Assembly (NCBI GenBank): GCA_963741315.1
Contig: CAVUHK010000008.1
Coordinates: forward strand, 1 to 64,000
Direction: 5' to 3'
DNA: 64,000 bases
Source: PALSA-1003 sp963741315
GTDB taxonomy: Bacteria; Pseudomonadota; Gammaproteobacteria; Burkholderiales; Casimicrobiaceae
This document shows positions 37,987-48,002 of this stretch, in pieces (position 1 is the stretch's first letter; every line of letters starts with the position of its first letter). Both the position numbers and the translations under genes were made by a program. The notes under the pieces are model-generated. The model did no database searches. It was not told the origin of the DNA and worked only from the letters and a program-made list of their open reading frames with translations.

Positions 37987-38985
37987 TCAGGCAGGCAGGT
38001 CCACGGGCGCGCCGGTCTTCGCCGAGCGCACGCCAGCCTCGGCGATCATCAATGCGCGCCGTCCGTCGTCGATGCCGATTTCGGACGTCTTTTCCGTCGC
38101 GACCGCCTGGATGAACGCGTCGAGTTCGCGCCGATACGATTCCGCATAACGATCGATGAAGAAGTAGAGCAAGGGATCGCGGCTGATGCCGCCTTTCACA
38201 TGGCGTTCGAGCGAAGTCGCGCGCTGGTTCTCCGAGATCAACATGCCCTTGTCACCGAATGCCTCGATGCGTTGATCGTATCCGTAGACGGCGCGAAAGC
38301 TCGAGTTGACGTGCACCAGCGTGCCCTTGGACATACGCAGCGTCGCCATCGCCGTGTCTGGATCGCGATGGGGGTTTTCCCTGGCGGCCAGCATGACCGC
38401 GGTGCGGGCGTAGATCTCGACCGGCTCGTCGTCGAGCAGCCAGCGCAGCATGTCGAAATCGTGAATCATGGTGTCGTAGAAGATGCCGTACGGCATCGCC
38501 GCGACATAGTCCGGCGGGGAAATCTCCGGATCGCGGCTCGACAGCAGCAGCATTTCGGGCTGGCCGATCTCGCCGGCGCGAATCGCATCGTGCAGCGCGC
38601 GATGCGTAGGATCGAAGCGACGATTGAATCCGACGCAGAACGGGACCTTGGTCTTTGCAAGCACGTCGGCGCACGCGTCGACACGCTGCAGATCGAGATC
38701 GACCGGCTTTTCGCAGAAGATCGCCTTGCCGGCCCGCGCCGCGGCCTCGATGATCGGAGCGTGCGTGCGCGGCGGCGTACAGATGATCACGGCAGACAGC
38801 TTCGGGTCGGCGAGCGCCAGCGACAGATCGGTCGCGGCCTTGGCACCGTGCTTGTCGGCGAGCGTCTTGCCGACCGCCAGGTTGAGGTCGATCACCCATG
38901 ACAGGCGTGCGTCCGGATGCGCGGCGAGATTCGCGGCATGCACCGGGCCGATGAAGCCGGCGCCGACCAGACAGAATTCAAGCAT
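37987..38985 (-). CDS. Gfo/Idh/MocA-family dehydrogenase (inositol 2-dehydrogenase-like)
   Basis: A 332-residue NAD(P)-dependent sugar or cyclitol dehydrogenase. The N-terminal Rossmann motif is VGAGFIGPVHAANL and the catalytic lysine motif is FCEKPVDLD. Later MIHDFDMLRWLL contains the conserved histidine. It resembles IolG, which oxidises myo-inositol at C2. It is the last gene of a four-gene operon with an IolE-like protein, which supports inositol or related polyol breakdown, but other sugars are possible. Confidence 0.9.
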   Translation of the reverse strand: MLEFCLVGAGFIGPVHAANLAAHPDARLSWVIDLNLAVGKTLADKHGAKAATDLSLALADPKLSAVIICTPPRTHAPIIEAAARAGKAIFCEKPVDLDLQRVDACADVLAKTKVPFCVGFNRRFDPTHRALHDAIRAGEIGQPEMLLLSSRDPEISPPDYVAAMPYGIFYDTMIHDFDMLRWLLDDEPVEIYARTAVMLAARENPHRDPDTAMATLRMSKGTLVHVNSSFRAVYGYDQRIEAFGDKGMLISENQRATSLERHVKGGISRDPLLYFFIDRYAESYRRELDAFIQAVATEKTSEIGIDDGRRALMIAEAGVRSAKTGAPVDLPA

Positions 38986-39023
38986 CGCGAGTTACTCCGT
39001 AAGCATCGGCAGGCGTCGTCGAA

Positions 39024-39927
39024 TCAGCGCAGCGTCAGTGTGAATCCGGCCCTGTTCGCGGCGTCTCGCAGGTTGGCGAAGCCCATCCGCGCGTAGGTCA
39101 GCGGGTGCGCCTTGACGGGATCCTGCTCCGCCTCGACCACCAGCCAGCCTTCATAGCCGGTGCGCTGCAATTCGCCGAGCACGGTGGCGAAGTCGATCGA
39201 ACCGTCGCCTGGAACGGTGAAGATGCCATCGAGCACGGCGGCGAGGAAACTGGAATCTGCGGCGAGCGCGCGGCCAAGCGCGGCGAGGCGCACATCCTTG
39301 CAGTGCACGTGGACAATGCGCTGCGCGTGACGGCGGGCGACGGCTACCGGATCGCCGCCGGCGAACACCAGGTGACCTGTATCGAGGAGCAGGCGCACAT
39401 CTTCGCTGGTCGACGCCATCAGCCGATCGATCTCGGCTTCGGTCTGCACCACGGTGCCCATGTGGTGATGAAATGCGAGTCGAACGCCCCGCGCACGCAG
39501 GCCCTTGGCGACTTCATTCAAGCGCGCACAGAATGCCGGCCAGTCCGTTTCCTTGAGGATCGGGCGGCGCGACAGCGGCGCGTTGGGATCGCCGTCGGTA
39601 CTGCCGTGACCTTCCGCGAACACCATCACGCGACAACCCATCGCGGACAGCAGCGCGAGGTGGCGTTCGACCGCGGCCATTTCTTCGGCGGCCGAGCGTC
39701 GGCAAAGCTTTCGCGCTGTACCAGCCTGAAACGAGATCGAGGTGATGCCGCTCAAGAATCGGACGCAGCGTTGCGGCGTCGCGCGGAAACTTGCCGCCCA
39801 TTTCGATGCCGGAAAATCCTGCGATCCGCGCTTCGGCAAGGCAGACCTCGAGCGGAATGTCACCGCCCAGCTCGGGCATGTCGTCGTTGGTCCAGGTGAT
39901 CGGATTGATGCCCAGCGTGACGCTCAT
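39024..39927 (-). pseudogene. Sugar phosphate isomerase/epimerase, IolE-like (frameshifted)
   Basis: Two frames combine to a 300-residue AP-endonuclease-2-type TIM barrel. The first encodes MSVTLGINPITWTNDDMPEL through LVSGWYSA; the second continues KLCRRSAAEEMAAVERHLAL to the end. Removing one base from the TTT at 39709-39711 joins them at YSA-KLCRRS, as expected for the family. INPITWTNDD and FHHHMGTVVQ are typical of IolE (inosose dehydratase). Its ATG overlaps the stop of the HAD gene (ATGA). Probably intact in the living cell. Confidence 0.88.
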
Positions 39928-40559
39928 GATTTTCCTGGCAGCAGCCCGGACGCGACGAGCTCGCCGCGCAGCTGTTCGGGAGCCCGAAAGTGTATCCCCT
40001 GGATGCCCAGCGCGTCGGCGGCGGCGGCGTTGGTAGCGACGTCGTCGATGAACACCGCCGACTCCGGCGCGATGCGCTGGCGCTGCAACAGTATGTGGAA
40101 GATGCGCGGATCGGGTTTCATCACGCCTTCGGCGCCCGACACGACGATGTCGCCAAACCAGTCCAGGAAGGCAAAGCGCCGCCGCATCGGCGGGAAGGTT
40201 TCCGCCGACCAGTTGGTGATCGCATAGATGGGCACATCGCGCTCTTTCAATTCCGCCAGGACCGCGACCGTGCCGTCGATCGCGCCGGGGACCATTTCGT
40301 CGAAGCGTTTGCCCCATGCCTCGATCAACTCGCGCTTGTCCGCGTGCTGGGGCAGCAGTTCCAGCGTCGCGTCGGCAAAGCTGCGCCCGGCGTCCTGCCG
40401 CTCGTTCCATTCGGTGGTGCACACGGTGGCGAGAAAATGATCTACCGCCGCCTCGTCGCCATGGAAGAGCTTGCGATACAGCAATCGTGGGTCCCAATGC
40501 AGAAGTACGCCGCCAAGGTCGAAAATGGCGACGCTGCGCTGTGCGGGGTGCTGCGCCAT
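39924..40559 (-). CDS. HAD-family phosphatase
   Basis: A 211-residue HAD hydrolase of the YihX-like group: motif I is IFDLGGVLLHWD (the second Asp is replaced by Gly, usual in this group), motif II lies in ITNWSAETF, motif III lysine in GVMKPDPRIF and motif IV in AVFIDDVATN. A helical cap lies between motifs I and II. It probably dephosphorylates a small sugar phosphate. ATG 40559 follows the upstream isomerase stop by 16 bp; TTG 40586 is an alternative. It is translationally coupled to the IolE-like gene. Confidence 0.9.
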   Translation of the reverse strand: MAQHPAQRSVAIFDLGGVLLHWDPRLLYRKLFHGDEAAVDHFLATVCTTEWNERQDAGRSFADATLELLPQHADKRELIEAWGKRFDEMVPGAIDGTVAVLAELKERDVPIYAITNWSAETFPPMRRRFAFLDWFGDIVVSGAEGVMKPDPRIFHILLQRQRIAPESAVFIDDVATNAAAADALGIQGIHFRAPEQLRGELVASGLLPGKS

Positions 40560-40575
40560 AGGGCGGGACGGCGGA

Positions 40576-41535
40576 TCAGTGCGCAACCTGCCTGGACCGC
40601 GGCAGGTTGATCAAGACGTTGCGCAGGAATGCCACTGAACGTTCGACGCCTTCGAGCGCGGGCAGCATCGGATCCTCGTGCTCGATGCTGAAAACATCGT
40701 CGTAGCCGACTGCCGCCAGCACGGCGATGAATTCGCGCCACCACTGCTCGCCGTGACCGTAGCCGAGCGTGATGTAGTTCCACGACCTGCCCTGGTATCG
40801 ATCGCCCGGCGTGGTCTCGATGACACCGTTGATGCCGGCGATTATGGGGTCAACGCGAGTGTCCTTTGCATGAATGTAGTAGATCGCATCGCCCAGCGCG
40901 CGCGCGGCGGCGAGCGGATCGGCGCCCATCCACATCAGGTGACTGGGGTCGAGATTTGCGCCTACCGTGGTGCCGACCGCTTCTCGCAGGCGCATCAATG
41001 TGTGCACGTTGTAGACATTCTGGTGACCGTGCAGCTCGAGGCACAATTTGTGGACACCGGTGTTGTTGGCGAACGCAACCAGGTCGCGCCAGTAGGGAAT
41101 GAGCACCTCGTCCCATTGCCAGCGCAGGATCTCGCGGACTTCCGGCGGCCATTCGGTGGTCACCCAGTTGGCGTTGCTGTCGCCCTTGGCGCCGGGACAA
41201 CCCGACATCATCACCACGCGCTCGACATCCAGCAGGCTCGCGAGCTTGATCGTCTTGCGCGTCACCGCGTCGTGCGCCCTCCCCGTGTCGCCGGGGTGCA
41301 CCGGATTGCCCGAGCAATTGAGCGCGCTGATGGCGATGCCGTGGGCGGCGAGTTTGGCCTTGAAATTCCTGCGCTCGGATTCGCTTTCAAGCATGCGATC
41401 GAGATTCAGGTGGGGTGCCGACGACCAGTTGCCGCAGCCGAATTCGAGCATGTCCATCTCGAGGCGCGCAGCGACCTCGAGCATGGTGTCGAAATCGGTA
41501 CCCGGAAGGCTGTCGGTGATCATGCCGATTTTCAT
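40576..41535 (-). CDS. Sugar phosphate isomerase/epimerase (TIM barrel)
   Basis: A 319-residue xylose-isomerase-like TIM barrel beginning MKIGMITDSLPGTDFDTMLE. Metal-ligand candidates occur in LCLELHGHQN, NLDPSHLMWMG, IHAKDTR and SIEHEDPM. It is the first gene of the minus-strand operon with the HAD phosphatase, IolE-like and IolG-like genes. Related proteins isomerise or epimerise keto-polyols. No kinase or transporter gene is linked. Confidence 0.92.
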   Translation of the reverse strand: MKIGMITDSLPGTDFDTMLEVAARLEMDMLEFGCGNWSSAPHLNLDRMLESESERRNFKAKLAAHGIAISALNCSGNPVHPGDTGRAHDAVTRKTIKLASLLDVERVVMMSGCPGAKGDSNANWVTTEWPPEVREILRWQWDEVLIPYWRDLVAFANNTGVHKLCLELHGHQNVYNVHTLMRLREAVGTTVGANLDPSHLMWMGADPLAAARALGDAIYYIHAKDTRVDPIIAGINGVIETTPGDRYQGRSWNYITLGYGHGEQWWREFIAVLAAVGYDDVFSIEHEDPMLPALEGVERSVAFLRNVLINLPRSRQVAH

Positions 41536-41683
41536 CGCGTGGTTCTCATCGTGGTCTCATGTGCGCAGTGCTCCCCGGCGTGGCATTGCCGCGACGACGG
41601 AGTGCGAAGGGTGATCGATTTTAATGCACGGACACGGCTACGCGAAAAGCGCCCAGGCACACCGCGATTGTACAGACTGCGCC

Positions 41684-44600
41684 CTAACCCGCCGCGGCGT
41701 GCGCGGGCTCCGCAACCGGTTGCGGACTCTTGGCCATGCGCCAGTTCTGCAAGCGCTCGAAGTAGATGTAGATGACCGGCGTAATGTAGAGCGTGAGCAA
41801 CTGCGAGACGATGAGGCCTCCGACCACCGCCAATCCCAGCGGGCGTCGTGTCTCGCCGCCCGCGCCCAGTCCAAGCGCGATCGGCAGGCTGCCCATCAGC
41901 GCCGCCATGGTCGTCATCATGATCGGCCGGAAGCGCGTGATGCACGCCTGGAAAATGGCGTCGTCCGGCGAAAGTTTCTCGCGGCGCTGCGCCTCGATCG
42001 CGAAGTCGATCATCATGATCGCGTTCTTCTTGACGATGCCGATCAGCATGATGATGCCGACGAATGCGTACATGTTGAGATCGATGCCGAACAGCCACAG
42101 CGTCAGCAGCGCCCCAAAACCGGCGGTGGGCAGGCCGGAAAGAATCGTCAGCGGATGGATGAAGCTCTCGTAGAGGATGCCCAGCACGAGGTAGATCACG
42201 AATATCGCGAGGATGAGCAGGATACCCATGCCGCGCAGCGACGACTCGAACGCCTTGGCGGTGCCCTGGTAGATGCCGGTGATGGTCGCCGGCAATTGCA
42301 TGTCCAGCGTCGCGCGATTGATTTCGTTGATGGCGTCGCCGATGGCGACCCCGGGTCTGAGGTCGAACGACAGCGTCACCGCCGGCAACTGCCCGAGGTG
42401 ATTGATCGCCAGCGGACCGATGGTCGGCTTGAGCGTCGCCACGCTGTTCAGCGGCACCAGCGCTCCGGTCGAGGAACGCACGTAGAGCAGCGACAGTACC
42501 GACGCATCGGTTTGATAGCGCGGCATGAGTTCCATCACCACCCAGTACTGGCTGTTCGGTGCGTAGATCGTCGATACCTGGCGCTGTCCGTAGGCGTCGT
42601 ATAGCGTGTTTTCGATGGCCTGCGCCGAAACCCCCAGCGCGGCGGCCTTGTTGCGGTCGATGTCGACGGTGATCTGCGGCTTGGCGATCTGCAGGTCGCT
42701 GGTCACGTCGATGAGCCCTGGCAGGGTGCGCAACTTCGCTTCGACCTTCGGCGCCCAATCGTAGAGCTCGGTAGTGTTCGTGCCCTGCAGCGTGTACTGA
42801 TATGCGCTCTTGGTGAGCTGGCCGCCGATGCGGATGGCGGGAACGTTTTGCACGTAGACCTTGATGCCGCTGATGCGCGACAGCGGACCGCGCAGCTGCT
42901 GGATGATGGCATCGGCGCTGGGGCGGTCCTCTCTCGGCGTGAGCGTGACGAAAATGCGGCCGACGTTGAGCGATGCGCTTGGTCCTCCGGCGCCGACCGA
43001 GGACATCGCTCCGTAGACGTAGGGGTTCTGCTTGACGATCTCGGCGACCTGGCGCTGCAGGTTGGACATCGCCGGAAACGAAACGTCCTGCGAGGCTTCG
43101 GTGAAGACGAGAATCTGGCCCGAGTCGTCGGCGGGCAGGAAACCCTTGGGCATGATGTTGAACAGGTAGGCGGTCGCGATCGTGATCGCGAAGAAGACCA
43201 TCAGCGTGGCGCGCCGCCATTGCAGCACCCACGCCAGCGTCGATCGATACCCATTGAGCAGCGCGTCGAACATGCGCTCGCTGAATGCATAGATTCTGCC
43301 ATGCGGTTTGGAGTGCTCGTCGGACAGCATGCGACTGCACAGCATCGGCGTGAGCGTCAGCGACACGAAGCCGGAGATGAGCACCGCGACGATGATCGTC
43401 ACCGCGAATTCGCGCAGCAGTCGGCCGAGGATGCCGCCCATGAACAGCACCGGGATGAACACCGCGACCAGCGACAGCGTCATCGACACGATCGTGAAGG
43501 CGACCTCCTTCGATCCGTCGAGCGTCGCCTGCATGCGCGACTTGCCCATTTCGCGGTGGCGCATGATGTTCTCGAGCATCACGATCGCGTCGTCGACGAC
43601 GAAGCCGACGCACAGCGTCAGCGCCATCAGCGACAGGTTGTCGAGGCTGTAGCTGAACGCGTACATCAGCGCGAAGGTGCCGACAATCGACATCGGGAGG
43701 GCAAGACTGGGAATGATGGTGGCGGTGACGCTTCGCAGGAACACGAAGATCACCGCCACGACCAGGATCAGCGCCAGGATCAGCGACTCCTGGACGTCGC
43801 GCACGGCGGCGCGGATCGGCACCGACCGGTCGTAGAACACGTTGAGGCTGATCGCGGGCGGCAGTTGCGATTCGAAGGTCGGCAGGATCTTCTTGACCGC
43901 GTCGACGATCTCGATGGTGTTGGTTCCCGGCTGGCGCTGCACCGCGAGCATGATGCCGCGCGTGCCGTTGTACCAGGCGGCGACGCGGTCGTTCTGCACG
44001 CTGTCGAAGACGCGGCCGACCTCGCTCAAACGCACCGGGGCGCCGTTGCGATACGCGACGATCAGCGGCGCGTACGCCTGCGCATTCATGAGCTGCCCGG
44101 TCGCCTGCACCGACAGCGCCTTGTCGCGGCCGGATAGCGTGCCGGTGGGCAGGTTGACGTTGCTGTTGCCGATCGCCTGCTCGACCTCGGTCAGCGCGAT
44201 GCCGCGAGTGGCCAGCGAATTCGGATCGAGCTGCACCCGCACGGCATATTGCTGCGAGCCGAACACCTGCACCTGCGCGACGCCGCTGATGGTCGAGATC
44301 TGCTGCGCCAGCAGGTTCTCGGCGTACTCGGCGACCGTCGATAGCGGCAGCGTGGCCGACGAGAGCACGATGTTCATGATCGGCGCATCGGCGGGATTGA
44401 CCTTGCGCTGCGTTGGCGGGTTGGGCATCGACGGCGGCAGCGAGCGCGCCGCCGCGGCGATCGCCGACTGCACGTCCTGCGCGGCGGCGTCGATGCTGCG
44501 ATCGAGCGAGAACTGCAACGTGATGGTCGACTGTCCGTCGGTCGAGGTCGACGTCATCGAGTCGATGCCGGCAATGGTCGAGAACTGCTTTTCGAGAGGC

Positions 44601-44794
44601 GTGGCCACCGCCGAGGCCATGGTGTCGGGACTGGCACCCGGCAGTTGCGCCTGCACCTGGATGGTCGGGAAGTCGACGTTGGGCAGCGCGTTCACCGGCA
44701 GAAGCCGATACGCGATGACGCCGAAGATCAGGATCCCGGCCATCACCAGCACGGTCATCACCGGACGGCGGACGAAGATTTCGGCGATGTTCAC
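41684..44794 (-). CDS. RND efflux transporter permease (MdtB/AcrB-like)
   Basis: A 1036-residue inner-membrane proton-driven pump of the HAE1 family with twelve membrane helices and two large periplasmic loops. The N-terminus NIAEIFVRRPVMTVLVMAG and the proton-relay pair in GFVVDDAIVMLENI (TM4, about residue 405) are intact. It exports drugs or other amphiphiles with the adaptor encoded just upstream; the outer-membrane channel is not in the window. Its ATG overlaps the adaptor stop as ATGA. Confidence 0.96.
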   Translation of the reverse strand: MNIAEIFVRRPVMTVLVMAGILIFGVIAYRLLPVNALPNVDFPTIQVQAQLPGASPDTMASAVATPLEKQFSTIAGIDSMTSTSTDGQSTITLQFSLDRSIDAAAQDVQSAIAAAARSLPPSMPNPPTQRKVNPADAPIMNIVLSSATLPLSTVAEYAENLLAQQISTISGVAQVQVFGSQQYAVRVQLDPNSLATRGIALTEVEQAIGNSNVNLPTGTLSGRDKALSVQATGQLMNAQAYAPLIVAYRNGAPVRLSEVGRVFDSVQNDRVAAWYNGTRGIMLAVQRQPGTNTIEIVDAVKKILPTFESQLPPAISLNVFYDRSVPIRAAVRDVQESLILALILVVAVIFVFLRSVTATIIPSLALPMSIVGTFALMYAFSYSLDNLSLMALTLCVGFVVDDAIVMLENIMRHREMGKSRMQATLDGSKEVAFTIVSMTLSLVAVFIPVLFMGGILGRLLREFAVTIIVAVLISGFVSLTLTPMLCSRMLSDEHSKPHGRIYAFSERMFDALLNGYRSTLAWVLQWRRATLMVFFAITIATAYLFNIMPKGFLPADDSGQILVFTEASQDVSFPAMSNLQRQVAEIVKQNPYVYGAMSSVGAGGPSASLNVGRIFVTLTPREDRPSADAIIQQLRGPLSRISGIKVYVQNVPAIRIGGQLTKSAYQYTLQGTNTTELYDWAPKVEAKLRTLPGLIDVTSDLQIAKPQITVDIDRNKAAALGVSAQAIENTLYDAYGQRQVSTIYAPNSQYWVVMELMPRYQTDASVLSLLYVRSSTGALVPLNSVATLKPTIGPLAINHLGQLPAVTLSFDLRPGVAIGDAINEINRATLDMQLPATITGIYQGTAKAFESSLRGMGILLILAIFVIYLVLGILYESFIHPLTILSGLPTAGFGALLTLWLFGIDLNMYAFVGIIMLIGIVKKNAIMMIDFAIEAQRREKLSPDDAIFQACITRFRPIMMTTMAALMGSLPIALGLGAGGETRRPLGLAVVGGLIVSQLLTLYITPVIYIYFERLQNWRMAKSPQPVAEPAHAAAG

Positions 44795-45927
44795 GACGCG
44801 CTCGCGGCCTTGCCCACGCTGACCTTGGCGCCGGGGGTGAGCCGCAGCTGGCCGACGGTGACGACCTGATCGCCGGGCGCGAGGCCGCTGGCCACTACCG
44901 TGTCGTCACCCTCGGTGCGCGCGACCTTGATGTTGCGCAGCTCGACCGTCTGGTCCGGCTTGACGACGAATACGTACTGTCCGTTCGGTCCGCTTTGCAC
45001 CGCCGCCGACGGCGTGACCACGGCGTCCTTCTGGTCGCTCAGCGTAAGTACGATGTTGACGAACTGACCAGGCCAGAGCGCCTTGTCGATGTTGGGAAAC
45101 TCGGCCTTGAGCTTGATCGTACCGGTGGTCGCGTCGGCGCTGTTGTCGACGAACGACAGCTTGCCCGCGACCGGCTCGTGCGCGGCGTTGGTGAACGTCG
45201 CCTGCACCTTCAGTTCGCCGTTGGCGACGTACTTGCGGATGTCGGCGATGTTCTGCTCGGGCACCGAAAAGCTCGCGTAGATCGGCACGACCTGGTTGAT
45301 GGTGACCAGCGGATTGACGTCGTTGGCCTTGATCAGGTTGCCCTTCTGGATCTGGATGCGCCCGGCGTAGCCGGTGACCGGCGCGCGGATGGTCGAGTAG
45401 TCCAGCGACAACTTGGCGGTGTCGATCGCGGCTTCGTCGGCGGCGACCACCGCGGCGGCGGTCGCGGCGTTGGTGCGCACCTGTTCGTACGCATCCGGAG
45501 AAATGAAATTCTTCGCCAGCAGGTCCTTGTAACGCTTGTCCTGCTCGACGGCGCGGTCGAGCAGCGCGCGGTCCTTGGCCATGTTGGCCTGTGCCTGCTT
45601 GAGTGTCGCGGCGAACTGACGCGGATCGATCTCGAACAGGATCGCACCCTGGCGAACCTCGTCGCCCTCGCGGAAGTGCACCGAGTTTATTTGTCCGTCG
45701 ACGCGCGCCTTGATCGCTACCGACGTAAACGGCTCGACGTTGCCGATCGCGTAGAGCCGAACCGGCACTGTCTTGGCGACGACCGGCACCGCGGTCACCG
45801 GCACCACGGGAGCACTCTTCTGCACTTCCGCGCGCGAGCCGCGATTCGCCTGGAAAATGAAGAACGCGCCGACGGCGAGCACCATCAGCACGAATACGCC
45901 GGAAAACAGTTTCTTTCTAGTCGACAT
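44791..45927 (-). CDS. RND efflux periplasmic adaptor subunit (MdtA/AcrA-like)
   Basis: A 378-residue membrane fusion protein: an N-terminal anchor (LFSGVFVLMVLAVGAFFIF), a lipoyl half-motif (AIGNVEPFTSVAIKARVDG), an alpha-hairpin (QANMAKDRALLDRAVEQDKR), the second lipoyl half (IRAPVTGYAGRIQIQKGNL) and beta-barrel and membrane-proximal domains. ATG 45927 gives the anchor directly; upstream in-frame starts would add a basic leader without family support. It bridges the RND pump to an outer-membrane channel. The 266-bp upstream gap has a palindromic region, a possible repressor site. Confidence 0.94.
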   Translation of the reverse strand: MSTRKKLFSGVFVLMVLAVGAFFIFQANRGSRAEVQKSAPVVPVTAVPVVAKTVPVRLYAIGNVEPFTSVAIKARVDGQINSVHFREGDEVRQGAILFEIDPRQFAATLKQAQANMAKDRALLDRAVEQDKRYKDLLAKNFISPDAYEQVRTNAATAAAVVAADEAAIDTAKLSLDYSTIRAPVTGYAGRIQIQKGNLIKANDVNPLVTINQVVPIYASFSVPEQNIADIRKYVANGELKVQATFTNAAHEPVAGKLSFVDNSADATTGTIKLKAEFPNIDKALWPGQFVNIVLTLSDQKDAVVTPSAAVQSGPNGQYVFVVKPDQTVELRNIKVARTEGDDTVVASGLAPGDQVVTVGQLRLTPGAKVSVGKAASAS

Positions 45928-46107
45928 CTGTTGCCAGCGGGCCGGATAGCCCGCGCCTCCAAAAGACCTGGGGTCGGCGACTGTATTCGCGCCTTGTCCC
46001 ATGGACTCCGGCCGTAGCCGAAGATTCCCGCCCTGCGCGCGCACCGCGCGCGGACCCACCCTAGTCAACTAAAGATTATGGGGCATCCAGCGCGGAGCGG
46101 GGTAGCC

Positions 46108-46125
46108 GTTACTGTATGTAACAGT
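46108..46125. promoter_or_regulatory. Overlapping palindromes upstream of the RND operon
   Basis: GTTAC-TGTAT-GTAAC (46108-46122) overlaps ACTGT-ATGTA-ACAGT (46111-46125). Both are perfect 5-bp inverted repeats in an otherwise GC-rich gap, about 180 bp before the adaptor ATG and 69 bp before the tRNA on the other strand. This is a plausible TetR/MarR-type operator, though no regulator gene is adjacent. Confidence 0.4.
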
Positions 46126-46193
46126 TATCGCGCCCCGCCCCGAGTGGCAGGATTTGCAGGCGCTTGGGCCCACCGCGTAAGATTGCCGCTGCC

Positions 46194-46267
46194 GCGGGTG
46201 TAGCTCAATGGCAGAGCAGAAGCTTCCCAAGCTTACGACGAGGGTTCGATTCCCTTCACCCGCTCCA
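46194..46267 (+). tRNA. tRNA-Gly(CCC)
   Basis: The 74-base gene folds as a cloverleaf: acceptor GCGGGTG/CACCCGC, D arm GCTC/GAGC, anticodon loop TTCCCAA with anticodon CCC, T arm GAGGG-TTCGATT-CCCTT, and an encoded CCA end. It is very close to the E. coli tRNA-Gly(CCC) sequence. The first anticodon stem pair (G-A) is mismatched. Confidence 0.95.
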
Positions 46268-46307
46268 CGCACGCGGCCCGTCGCCCGCGCGCGGGCACAG
46301 CAAAAGC

Positions 46308-46751
46308 CTAGGGCCGGATGTACGCCCAGCCCTGTTGCTGCCGCGACATCAGTTCCACCACCCCCGCTGGAACATAACCGATGCCGTTGAGCATGTCGGT
46401 TCGCGAGAGCTTCTGGCCCTTCATGGTGATCTCGCAGGCGACGACCTTGACGCCTGCCGCGGTGGCTTCGTCGACGCGGCCGCCGACTGGAGAGTCCATC
46501 TTGAGCATGCCGATGCCGGGGCCGTAGGCGACGACTTCGACGTCGACGTTGGCGGCGCCGAGATCGGCCTGCAGATTCCTGGCGTTGTTGAGCGCGAGGT
46601 TCCACTTGCCAGGGTCGGCGTCGCTGACCTGGATGACGACTTTATTGCGCTGCGCGGTGGCCTGCGCGGTCGCGACCTGGCTTGCGGCCACAAACCATCC
46701 CGCCATCACGATTGCAGCGAGGGAAATTCTTGCGATGCGCGTGCCGAACAT
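46308..46751 (-). CDS. Periplasmic DsrE/DsrF-like family protein
   Basis: A 147-residue exported protein with a signal peptide (RIARISLAAIVMAGWFVAAS, cut near ATAQA). The mature part has the DsrE-like pattern NKVVIQVSDADPGKWNLALN, VEVVAYGPGIGML and AAGVKVVACEITMKG, including one cysteine at the usual DsrE position. Members of this periplasmic group are poorly characterised; sulfur-relay activity is not shown. GGAGG precedes ATG 46751. It is transcribed towards the tRNA. Confidence 0.88.
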   Translation of the reverse strand: MFGTRIARISLAAIVMAGWFVAASQVATAQATAQRNKVVIQVSDADPGKWNLALNNARNLQADLGAANVDVEVVAYGPGIGMLKMDSPVGGRVDEATAAGVKVVACEITMKGQKLSRTDMLNGIGYVPAGVVELMSRQQQGWAYIRP

Positions 46752-46945
46752 GCTGCCTCCATTGCCCGATTCATCGGCGTAGCTACACATTATCGCCTGT
46801 TTTTTGGGCACCACGCGCGCCAGCTCCCGTCCGGCGGCTGGCGCGCCGCCCAGGGCGCGCCCGGGAGAGGCAGCCGACCCGATAGCGTAGAATCTGCCTC
46901 TGGTCGCGCCCGCCCCGGCGGCCGTGCGCCGCGACCCTCGAACCA

Positions 46946-47874
46946 ATGACCGCTACAGACCGACCGCTTGCCCCCGGGCACCCCACGCATATTCCGCTGT
47001 CCGCCGTGCTGCTGATCGTGGTCGCCAGCGCGTGTTTCACCAGCGTCGACGTCACGGTCAAGCACCTGAGCCAGCGCTATCCGGTCCCGCTGCTGGTCTG
47101 GGCGCGCTGGGGCGTGCAGTTGCTGCTGACGCTGGCGATCCTCGGACCCAGGCTGCGCTGGAACCTGGTGCGCACCAACAATCTGCCGATGCAGATCGTG
47201 CGTGGTCTCGTGCTCGTGGGATCGGGCGCCTGCTTTTTCACCGCGCTCAAGTTCCTGCCGATCGCCGAAGCGACTGCGCTCAACTACACCTCGCCGATGC
47301 TGGTGACGCTGATGGCCGGGTTCTTCCTGGGCGAAAAGCTGACCAAGCCGCGGTGGGCGTTCATCGTCAGCGGCTTCATCGGCATGCTGATCATCGTGCG
47401 TCCGGGGACCGAAGTGCTGAATCCTGCGGCATTCTTCGCGCTGGGTGCCGCGGGGCTCTACGCTACCTTCCAGATCCTCACCCGCAAGCTCGCCGGCGAA
47501 GACCTGATGGTGCTGCTGTTCTATCCGTGTCTGGTGGGGACGGTGATCCTGTCGCTGGTGGTGCCATTCTTCAACTACAGCGCGTGGTATCCGATCTCCG
47601 ACATCCTGCTGTTCATCGGCATCGGCGTCATGGGCTTCGTCGGCCACATGCTGTTCATTCGAGCGTTCCAGATGGCCTCCGCGTCGGCCATCGCTCCGTT
47701 TACCTACGTCAGCTCATCTGGTCGACGCTGGCCGGGTGGATAGTGTTCGGATCGTTCCCGGATGGCTGGACGATGACCGGCATCGTCGTGATCGCAGGCA
47801 GCGGCATCGTCCTCACCTGGTACGAGCGCTGGAAGTCGAACGTACCGCAGTCGGATCCGGTGGCGGTGGATTAA
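46946..47874 (+). pseudogene. EamA/DMT-superfamily transporter (frameshifted near the C-terminus)
   Basis: A ten-helix transporter with two EamA repeats (LIVVASACFTSVDVTVKHL in the first, FIGIGVMGFVGHMLFIRAF in the second). The first 255 codons are open; the last helix continues in another frame as QLIWSTLAGWIVFGSFPDGW. Adding one C near 47710 restores FTYV-QLIWST and a 309-residue protein. As written, translation stops at 47743 with an aberrant SSSGRRWPGG tail. It is probably functional in the cell. The substrate is unknown. Confidence 0.88.
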
Positions 47875-48002
47875 AGCCAGCGCGGGGCGCGGTACAATTG
47901 GTACTGCTGCACTGCGGGCACTGACGCACTGCGGACTCGGGGGCGCTATGCCGCTCCAACGCGTGGCGCATTTCCACTCAGGCGGTTTTCAGGAGGAACA
48001 CA

